Shown here in pieces: positions 1 through 5,334 of a stretch of 7,115 nucleotides of DNA. Both the position numbers and the translations under genes were made by a program. The number at the start of each line of letters is the position of its first letter. Positions within the stretch are counted from its first letter, which is position 1. Under the pieces are notes generated by a model. The model did no database searches, was not told the DNA's origin, and saw only the letters and a list, made by a program, of their open reading frames with translations. The DNA is from Thermodesulfobacteriaceae bacterium (GTDB lineage: Bacteria > Desulfobacterota > Dissulfuribacteria > Dissulfuribacterales > UBA3076), in NCBI GenBank assembly GCA_012961845.1, contig DTYO01000133.1:1-7115 (forward strand), read 5' to 3'.

Positions 1-6
1 AATTCG

Positions 7-30
7 CTGCACCTTTTTGGCGCAGTTTTT
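7..30 (+). terminator. Possible plus-strand intrinsic terminator at the left edge
   Basis: On the plus strand CTGCACC (7-13), loop TTTTT (14-18), GGCGCAG (19-25) forms a 7-position stem with one A-C mismatch, followed at once by TTTTT (26-30). This resembles a weak rho-independent terminator for a plus-strand gene lying left of the window and converging on argJ. On the minus strand the same stem pairs fully with a G-U wobble but lacks a following T run. The upstream gene is not visible, so confidence is low. Confidence 0.3.
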
Positions 31-118
31 GACTCACGGCATTTTATGCAACGTGCTGTAACTTACAGTTGATCAGAATTTGTTCGGATTTTGGAGCGAA
101 TAGTCCGGGGTGAAGGGT
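31..118. other. Non-coding stretch beyond the argJ stop
   Basis: No gene is supported here. Two small palindromes are present: GCAT-TTT-ATGC (39-49) and CTGTAA-C-TTACAG (56-68, 6-bp arms). Neither has a T run in the argJ direction, so the end of the argJ transcript is not defined by an obvious intrinsic terminator. The 56-68 element could be a protein-binding site or the remnant of a repeat; one copy alone cannot tell. Confidence 0.3.
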
Positions 119-1327
119 TCATGTACGGTAGTCGGCGTTTATGTGGATATATTCATCTGACAGGTCGCACGTGAGCATGTCTGCCTCTGCTCTTCCTGCC
201 CCCAGGTCAAGGGTTACGCTGAATTCATCTTTTTTCATCGCAGTTCCGGCCGCGCATTCTGCTTCCCTGCCTGTTCCCACACCGTTTTTAACGATTTCGA
301 TTTCATTGATGCGGAGTGTCAGCAGCTCCTGACGGATTGGCACACCCGCCCGCCCGGCAGCAGCCAGGATCCTTCCCCAGTTGGGGTCTTCCCCGAAAAA
401 AGCAGTTTTAACCAGGGGAGAATCCGCCACGGTGCGTGCAACAGCCATGGCCTGATCCCTGTTTTCCGCCCCAGTAATCCGAATAGTCACACACTTGGTG
501 ACCCCTTCGCCGTCCTTTACTATCCGGGAGGCAAGGTCCTGTGTCAGATCTGCCAAGGCGTCTTCCAGGAGATCACCTTCTGATCCTCCGCATACGGTTT
601 TGTTTTTTGCCAATCCGCCTGCCAAGGCCAGAACCGTGTCGTTGGTGCTGGTGTCGCCGTCTATGGTGATGCGGTTGAAAGAGCTCTCTACTGCTCGTTC
701 CAGAGCCTCCTGCCACCAGACGGGGTTGACCCTGGCATCACACATTATGAAGGAAAGCATGGTTGCATGAGGCGGATCCATGGTCGGGGCGATCATGCCG
801 GCCCCTTTAGCGATCCCTGCCATGGTTATGTTGCTGTCTCCCATGGTAACGGTTTTCGTGCAGATTTTCGGCACTGTATCGGTAGTCATGATGGCCTCCG
901 CAACGGAGTCGATGCCGGTCCTGGAGAGGCCGGAAACCAGTGGAGCGATTGCCTGGAGCATGGTATCCACCGGCAGAGGTTCCCCGATTACCCCAGTAGA
1001 GCACATGAGAACTTCGCTGGGATCAATATCCATTTCTTCTGCCAGCCGACTGCACAGGGTGTGCAGGTCTGCCAGGCCCCTGGGTCCGGTGCAGGCATTG
1101 GCATTGCCGCTGTTGACAAGGACAGCCCTTATGAAGGGGGGTCCGTTTTTCAGTCTTTCGATTCCTGCCATGACAGGAGCGGCCTTAACCTGGTTCCTGG
1201 TGAATACCCCGGCAATGGCGGCGGCGGAGGTACTGACCAGCAGGCCGAGATCAAGTCGGTTCCTGTATTTGATGCCGGCTTTCACGGCCGAGGCCCTGAA
1301 ACCCCGGACTGTTGTCTTCTGTGTCAT
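119..1327 (-). CDS. argJ: Glutamate N-acetyltransferase / ornithine acetyltransferase ArgJ
   Basis: Transfers the acetyl group of N-acetylornithine to glutamate, releasing ornithine and regenerating N-acetylglutamate in the cyclic arginine pathway. Bifunctional members can also use acetyl-CoA. The 402-residue protein is full length. Residues NSGNANACTG at 72-81 and CSTGVIG at 109-115 (oxyanion-hole Thr111/Gly112) are in place. The self-cleavage site is HATML, with cut expected between Ala188 and Thr189; Thr189 would become the N-terminal nucleophile of the beta chain. TIDGDTSTND at 221-230, KDGEGVTK at 271-278, FFGEDPNWGR at 311-320 and a C-terminal NADYRT complete the family pattern. The start at 1325-1327 (MTQKTTVRGFRA) is preferred. 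A further in-frame ATG at 1399 would add 24 unrelated residues inside secA. The gap after secA is 16 nt with no strong Shine-Dalgarno, consistent with operon expression. The stop is TGA. Sequence alone does not settle mono- or bifunctionality. Confidence 0.97.
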   Translation of the reverse strand: MTQKTTVRGFRASAVKAGIKYRNRLDLGLLVSTSAAAIAGVFTRNQVKAAPVMAGIERLKNGPPFIRAVLVNSGNANACTGPRGLADLHTLCSRLAEEMDIDPSEVLMCSTGVIGEPLPVDTMLQAIAPLVSGLSRTGIDSVAEAIMTTDTVPKICTKTVTMGDSNITMAGIAKGAGMIAPTMDPPHATMLSFIMCDARVNPVWWQEALERAVESSFNRITIDGDTSTNDTVLALAGGLAKNKTVCGGSEGDLLEDALADLTQDLASRIVKDGEGVTKCVTIRITGAENRDQAMAVARTVADSPLVKTAFFGEDPNWGRILAAAGRAGVPIRQELLTLRINEIEIVKNGVGTGREAECAAGTAMKKDEFSVTLDLGAGRAEADMLTCDLSDEYIHINADYRT

Positions 1328-1343
1328 GGTTTTTATCTGGTAT

Positions 1344-3875
1344 CTATCTGCCGCAGCACTTCTTATACTTTTTCCCGCTTCCGCACGGACAGGGAGCATT
1401 CCTTCCGACCTTTCTGCCCGTCCGTTTTACAGGTTTCTTTTTGTCATCCCCCTCACCGTGGCTGAGGTTCATCTTTTCCTGCTGTCTCTTGCGGCTGGCC
1501 TCCAGCTTCTCTGTATCAGTAGTGCTCATGGGACGGATCCGGAGCAGTAAGCTTACACTCTCCTCCCGGAAGCGCTGGATCATGGCCATGAACATGTCGA
1601 ATCCCTCGCGCTTGTATTCCTGCAGGGGGTCCTTTTGCCCGTATCCCCTGAGCCCGATGCCGTCTCGCAGGTGGTCCATGGAGAGGAGATGGTCTTTCCA
1701 CAGGTTGTCCAGGGTCTGGAGAATGACGAATCGTTCTACATGGGCCATGTCATTTTCAGTGAATCTCGCCACCTGGGAATCATAGGCGGCCCTGGCCGCA
1801 TCCACGATTATGTCTTCCAGGTCGGACTGCTTGATTTCTTCCCGCTGATCAGGCGTGATATCCAGCCGAATGCCGAACTGGCCCACGAGCCGGTCTTTCA
1901 GGGCCTTCCAGTCCCATTCGCTGGGATGGGTCTTTTCTTCAGTATATGTTCTGACCAGTTCGGCCGCTATTTCCCTGATAAAGTCGTATACGACTTCGCG
2001 GAGATTGTCTCCGGCCATGATCTGCCTTCTCTGGTTGTAGATGACCTCCCTCTGCTTGTTCATGACATCGTCATATTCCAGGAGGTGTTTCCTGATCTCG
2101 AAGTTGTGGGCCTCTACTTTGCGCTGGGCGTTTTCTATCGCCTTGGAGAGCATCTTGTGCTCTATGGGTTCACCTTCCTCCATGCCCAGCTTGTCCATCA
2201 GGCCGGAGATGCGATCCGATCCGAATATCCGGAGCAGGTCGTCTTCAAGTGATAGATAAAACCTGGAAGAGCCAGGGTCTCCCTGTCTGCCGGAGCGTCC
2301 TCTGAGCTGGTTGTCTATGCGTCTCGATTCATGGCGCTCGGTGCTGAGTATGTGCAGTCCGCCCAGTTCGGGGACTCCTTCCCCGAGTACGATGTCGGTT
2401 CCCCTGCCGGCCATATTGGTGGCAATGGTGACCCTCCCGGGCTCTCCTGCATGAGCCACTATTTCCGCTTCCCTCTCGTGGTGCTTGGCGTTCAATACCT
2501 CGTGTCTGATGCTCTTGCGTTTGAGCATCTTGGAGAGAAGTTCGGATTTTTCCACACTGGTGGTGCCCACCAGCACCGGGCGCCCCTGCCTGTTAAGGGC
2601 TTCTATTTCTCGGGCGGCAGCTACATACTTTTCCCGTTCGGTCTTAAACACGACATCCGGGAAATCTTCACGGATCATGGGCATATGAGTAGGGATTACT
2701 ACCACTTCCAGGTTGTATATTTTCTGGAACTCGGCTGCTTCAGTCTCGGCCGTACCTGTCATGCCTGCCAGTTTTTCATACATGCGGAAATAGTTCTGAA
2801 AGGTTATTGAGGCAAGGGTCTGGTTTTCACTCTCGATCCTAACCCCCTCTTTTGCCTCGAGAGCCTGGTGCAGCCCGTCGCTGTATCGCCGGCCGGGCAT
2901 GAGCCTGCCGGTGAATTCGTCGACGATAACGACCTGGCCTTCCTTGACTATGTAGTCCACGTCTCTCTTGAACAGTGCATGTGCTTTCAGTCCCTGCTGT
3001 ACATGGTGGAGTATCTCGGCCTGCGTGGGGTCATAGAGATTTTCGATACCCAGCAGTTTTTCACATTTTGCCACGCCCTCGTCTGTCAGGGCGGCGGACC
3101 TGGCCTTTTCGTCGACAGTATAGTGCAGGTCCTTTTTCAGACTGGGTATGATGCTGTTTACGCGGTAGTACAGATCTGTGGAGTCCTCGGATGGCCCCGA
3201 TATGATCAGCGGTGTCCTGGCCTCGTCGATCAGGATGCTGTCCACTTCGTCCACAATGGCATAATAAAATTCCCTCTGGACCATGTCGTCCAGGGAATAT
3301 TTCATGTTGTCCCTGAGATAGTCAAATCCGAACTCGTTATTCGTGCCGTACGTGATGTCAGCGTCATATGCAGCCTTACGTTCCCTGTCGTCGAGGCCGT
3401 GAACGATTATACCCACGTTCAATCCCATGAATTTGTAAACCTGTCCCATCCACTCTGCATCTCTGCCTGCAAGGTAGTCATTGACAGTGACTACGTGGAC
3501 TCCTCTGCCTGCGAGGGCGTTCAGATATACGGGCATGGTGGCTACAAGGGTTTTACCTTCACCGGTCTTCATCTCGGCTATTTTGCCCTGATGAAGTATT
3601 ATGCCGCCCATGAGCTGGACGTCATAGGGCTTCATGCCCAGGACCCTCCTGGCAGTCTCCCTGGTAACTGCAAAAGCCTCGGGAAGCAGGCTGTCGAGGG
3701 GTTCTCCCTTTTCGATACGTTCTCTGAACAGAGGTGTCCTGCCCTTGAGATCGTCGTCGGACAGTTTCTTAATGTCCGGTTCCAAGGCGTTGATCTGATC
3801 GACCAGGGGTTTTATTTTTTTTATTTCCCGGTCGAATTTGGTTCCAAATACCTTTGTAAGGATATTGCCTATCAT
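1344..3875 (-). CDS. secA: Preprotein translocase ATPase SecA
   Basis: Motor ATPase that drives unfolded preproteins through SecYEG at the inner membrane. The protein has 843 residues, slightly shorter than E. coli SecA (901) because of a short C-terminal linker. In the numbering from this start: Q motif around Gln87, Walker A MKTGEGKT at 102-109, DEVDSILIDEAR (Walker B) at 209-220, preprotein-crosslinking domain about 221-365, NBD2 with TNMAGRGTDI at 486-495 and the arginine-finger region QLRGRSGRQGDPG at 523-535, then the helical scaffold/wing with NLWKDHLLSMDHL from 724. The C-terminus is a lysine-rich linker plus an intact zinc motif CPCGSG...CC (CxCx8CC), which binds SecB or ribosomes in relatives. 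The ATG at 3873-3875 gives Walker A and DEVD positions identical to E. coli and lies 11 nt after GGAG. The ATG at 3882-3884 (three more residues, only 2 nt from GGAG) is the alternative. The stop is TAG; argJ starts 16 nt later. Confidence 0.98.
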   Translation of the reverse strand: MIGNILTKVFGTKFDREIKKIKPLVDQINALEPDIKKLSDDDLKGRTPLFRERIEKGEPLDSLLPEAFAVTRETARRVLGMKPYDVQLMGGIILHQGKIAEMKTGEGKTLVATMPVYLNALAGRGVHVVTVNDYLAGRDAEWMGQVYKFMGLNVGIIVHGLDDRERKAAYDADITYGTNNEFGFDYLRDNMKYSLDDMVQREFYYAIVDEVDSILIDEARTPLIISGPSEDSTDLYYRVNSIIPSLKKDLHYTVDEKARSAALTDEGVAKCEKLLGIENLYDPTQAEILHHVQQGLKAHALFKRDVDYIVKEGQVVIVDEFTGRLMPGRRYSDGLHQALEAKEGVRIESENQTLASITFQNYFRMYEKLAGMTGTAETEAAEFQKIYNLEVVVIPTHMPMIREDFPDVVFKTEREKYVAAAREIEALNRQGRPVLVGTTSVEKSELLSKMLKRKSIRHEVLNAKHHEREAEIVAHAGEPGRVTIATNMAGRGTDIVLGEGVPELGGLHILSTERHESRRIDNQLRGRSGRQGDPGSSRFYLSLEDDLLRIFGSDRISGLMDKLGMEEGEPIEHKMLSKAIENAQRKVEAHNFEIRKHLLEYDDVMNKQREVIYNQRRQIMAGDNLREVVYDFIREIAAELVRTYTEEKTHPSEWDWKALKDRLVGQFGIRLDITPDQREEIKQSDLEDIIVDAARAAYDSQVARFTENDMAHVERFVILQTLDNLWKDHLLSMDHLRDGIGLRGYGQKDPLQEYKREGFDMFMAMIQRFREESVSLLLRIRPMSTTDTEKLEASRKRQQEKMNLSHGEGDDKKKPVKRTGRKVGRNAPCPCGSGKKYKKCCGR

Positions 3876-3890
3876 AATAGTCATAACTCC
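3873..3890 (-). promoter_or_regulatory. NAGS-secA junction: RBS and start region
   Basis: The secA Shine-Dalgarno GGAG (3890-3887) is made from the last sense codons of the NAGS gene. It is followed by ATGA (3884-3881), in which the first possible secA ATG overlaps the NAGS TGA. A second in-frame ATG at 3875-3873 follows three codons later. Spacing from GGAG is 2 nt to the first ATG and 11 nt to the second, so the second is the better start. Either way ribosomes finishing NAGS stop within a few nucleotides of the secA start, the usual layout for translational coupling. Confidence 0.65.
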
Positions 3891-4333
3891 AGCAGCATTG
3901 CGGTCTCGTCGCAGTCAGGGAATTTGGGACATTTGACACAGTCTGCCCATACTTTGTGAGGCAGTATGCTCTTGTCAACCTGATGGAAGCCCAGTTTCCG
4001 GAAAAAATCGGGCTGGTATGTCAGGGTGAATACCCTGTATATCCCAAGGGTGACTGCTTCTGAAAGGCAGTGTTCTACCAGGCGCGTGCCCATACCTTCT
4101 TTCTGATATTCTCCGGCTACGGCCAATGACCTGATTTCAGCCAGGTTGTCCCAGCAGACGTTCAGGGCCGCCACTCCGGCTATGTCACCTTCGGGTGTTT
4201 CGATAACAGTGTAATCCCGGAGCTGGCCATAGAGTTCGCTGAGTGATCTAGGCAGCAGCAGACTCTTTTCCGCGAAATGCGTCAGCAACGCATGGATTGC
4301 CTTGATATCTGAAATTCTGGCCTTGCGAATCAT
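3881..4333 (-). CDS. argA: GNAT-type short N-acetylglutamate synthase
   Basis: Probable amino-acid N-acetyltransferase that transfers acetyl from acetyl-CoA to glutamate, the first step of arginine biosynthesis. The 150-residue protein is one GNAT domain. It has an N-terminal MIRKARISDIKAI strand-helix, an EIRSLAV beta4 strand at 66-72, and an acetyl-CoA pyrophosphate loop QKEGMGTRL at 77-85, fitting Q/R-x-x-G-x-G. FFRKLGFHQVD at 110-120 is the usual GNAT C-terminal part. The tail HKVWADCVKCPKFPDC at 126-141 (Cys132, Cys135, Cys141) is typical of one-domain ArgA-like proteins, which lack the amino-acid-kinase domain of E. coli ArgA. The start at 4331-4333 was chosen because the family begins at this MIRKA segment. 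Extending to the ATG at 4483 would add 50 atypical residues and overlap the SPOR gene by 62 nt. No clear Shine-Dalgarno is seen before 4333. The TGA stop at 3881-3883 overlaps the first possible secA ATG. Substrate assignment rests on family and on argJ two genes downstream; another small-molecule acetyltransferase is possible. Confidence 0.85.
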   Translation of the reverse strand: MIRKARISDIKAIHALLTHFAEKSLLLPRSLSELYGQLRDYTVIETPEGDIAGVAALNVCWDNLAEIRSLAVAGEYQKEGMGTRLVEHCLSEAVTLGIYRVFTLTYQPDFFRKLGFHQVDKSILPHKVWADCVKCPKFPDCDETAMLLEL

Positions 4334-4371
4334 TGATTGGTTTGAATACGCTGTCCAGCAGAGGATGTGCG

Positions 4372-4405
4372 GCTGGTCTGTTCCGAATCTGTCGGAAAAA
4401 CCAGC
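4372..4405 (-). other. Nested hairpin between the SPOR and NAGS genes
   Basis: In the 88-nt gap, the minus strand reads GCTGG (4405-4401), TTT, TTCCGA (4397-4392), loop CAGAT, TCGGAA (4386-4381), CAGA, CCAGC (4376-4372). This gives a perfect 6-bp inner stem with a 5-nt loop and a perfect 5-bp outer stem separated by a small internal loop. No T run follows in the direction of transcription, so it is not a standard terminator. It could be an RNA processing or stability element at the segment boundary; the role is unknown. Confidence 0.5.
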
Positions 4406-4421
4406 TGCGAACAGACACCTG

Positions 4422-5117
4422 CTAATCCCGGAGAGATACAACGTAGGACTTGATTCCCTGATTGCTGGCAAGTCTTCTGGCAAGTCTTTTGGCTTCCCGT
4501 TCAGATTTCATGTGTCCCAGGTAGACCCTGTACCATGTACCTTTCTGTTTTCCGAGATAGGCTTTTTTGACCATGGTGGTATATCCCTTTTTCTTCCATC
4601 TGGCCGCCTCTCTGTCTGCCCGGTTTTTTTCTCTGTAAGACGCAATCTGCAGCGCAAAATATCTGGTCTTTCCCCCGGGCTTTGTTGCCTGTTTTTCTGC
4701 TTTAGATGCTGTTTTCCTTGGGGTGGCCCTGGTTTTTTCTGCCGCAGCCGGTTTTTTCTCCTGGGTACTGGTTTTCTTCCGGGCTTCAGCCGGTTTTTTT
4801 TCTGCCTGAGCCTCAGAAATTTTTCTGTCGGCTGAGCCGCCTGGTCTGATGTCCTTCCCCGGCCTTTCTGATAACTCTTCCGTCTTCTGAGAATCCAGGG
4901 CCGGATTCGTCAAGATTTTGACTTCAGGAGAGACCTTTGCCGTCAATACAGACTCCTGCGCAGGTGGAGTCTTGCGGCTTATCAGCTTCTGACCGGTCCA
5001 GAAGCCAAAGATAAATATCCACAGCAACACACAGACTGTGGATACCGTGAGGGCCATGAGCCCGCCCCATCCCATCTGGAACTGTATTTTCTTCTGCTTC
5101 TTTTTTGTCTTGGCCAT
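4422..5117 (-). CDS. SPOR-domain single-pass membrane protein
   Basis: A 231-residue bitopic envelope protein. Residues 1-16 are short and strongly basic (MAKTKKKQKK), followed by one hydrophobic segment at about 18-40 (LMALTVSTVCVLLWIFIFGF). This predicts a cytoplasmic N-terminus with the rest in the periplasm. Residues about 50-150 are a low-complexity Lys/Ala/Pro/Glu linker containing EKKPA twice, 14 residues apart (106-110 and 120-124). Residues about 152-229 form a SPOR domain: it opens with YFALQIASY, contains a WYRVYLG core strand, and ends in GIKSYVVSL. SPOR domains bind denuded glycan strands of septal peptidoglycan (family knowledge), so a role in division or septal wall remodelling is likely; FtsN and DedD share this layout, but one-to-one identity cannot be claimed. 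The start at 5115-5117 has GAGG 7 nt upstream. The coding strand carries a run of eight A at 4801-4794. The stop is TAG. Domain architecture is secure; specific function is not. Confidence 0.92.
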   Translation of the reverse strand: MAKTKKKQKKIQFQMGWGGLMALTVSTVCVLLWIFIFGFWTGQKLISRKTPPAQESVLTAKVSPEVKILTNPALDSQKTEELSERPGKDIRPGGSADRKISEAQAEKKPAEARKKTSTQEKKPAAAEKTRATPRKTASKAEKQATKPGGKTRYFALQIASYREKNRADREAARWKKKGYTTMVKKAYLGKQKGTWYRVYLGHMKSEREAKRLARRLASNQGIKSYVVSLRD

Positions 5118-5334
5118 CAGTGGACCTCACAATAATTCGAAATTCAGGTGCAGGCCTGTCCCTTTAATTCAAGGACCTGCCAATGCTTTGTTTTATCTTG
5201 CTGGAACTTGTATCCGAAGGCCTGCATCCGGATGTACGGTGCAGCAGATACAGGCTGGCTGGGACAAAGACGCACTATCTATTACGCGGAATTCCCTGCA
5301 GAGCGGTACAACAGGCGCAATACAGCCGGTTCCG
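5118..5334 (-). other. argS-SPOR intergenic spacer with small inverted repeats
   Basis: A 217-nt gap in an otherwise close gene series, with no coding potential I can support. It contains a 9-bp perfect inverted repeat TGCAGGCCT/AGGCCTGCA (5149-5157 and 5218-5226), a 10-bp palindrome CATCCGGATG (5225-5234), an imperfect hairpin GTATCCG/CGGATGTAC (5210-5216 with 5229-5237, 2-nt bulge), and a bulged stem GTCC(c)TT/AAGGAC around an AT-rich loop (5158-5176). None is followed by a T run on the minus strand, so no intrinsic terminator for argS is seen. No convincing sigma-70 promoter was found by eye. It may hold an internal promoter or an RNA structure, but nothing recognised. Confidence 0.4.
5125..5128 (-). 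promoter_or_regulatory. Shine-Dalgarno of the SPOR gene
   Basis: GAGG on the minus strand with a 7-nt spacer to the ATG at 5117-5115. It is the clearest ribosome-binding site in the window and fixes the SPOR start, which suggests this gene is translated independently of argS. Confidence 0.7.

Noticed and set aside
1328..1399. 24-residue N-terminal extension of argJ
   Set aside because: It lies inside the secA zinc-motif coding region in another frame and matches nothing expected at an ArgJ N-terminus.
780..1550. Plus-strand open frames opposite argJ and the end of secA
   Set aside because: They run across two well-supported minus-strand genes and show no family motif; shadow frames.
2868..3959. 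Long plus-strand open frame (363 codons) opposite secA
   Set aside because: Antisense to a certain secA gene, no recognisable domain, odd composition and no credible ribosome-binding site; it reflects the codon use of secA.
4334..4483. 50-residue N-terminal extension of the NAGS frame
   Set aside because: It overlaps the SPOR coding end by 62 nt, contains non-family sequence, and the GNAT fold begins at the ATG at 4333.
5131..5146. ARG-box-like TGAAT...AATTA before the SPOR gene
   Set aside because: Only one half-site matches and the centre is not AT-only; too weak to call an operator.
5168..5182. Sigma-54-like TGGCAG...TTGAA on the minus strand
   Set aside because: The distance between the GG and the downstream element is one base short, and the second element lacks GC; sigma-54 promoters tolerate this poorly.
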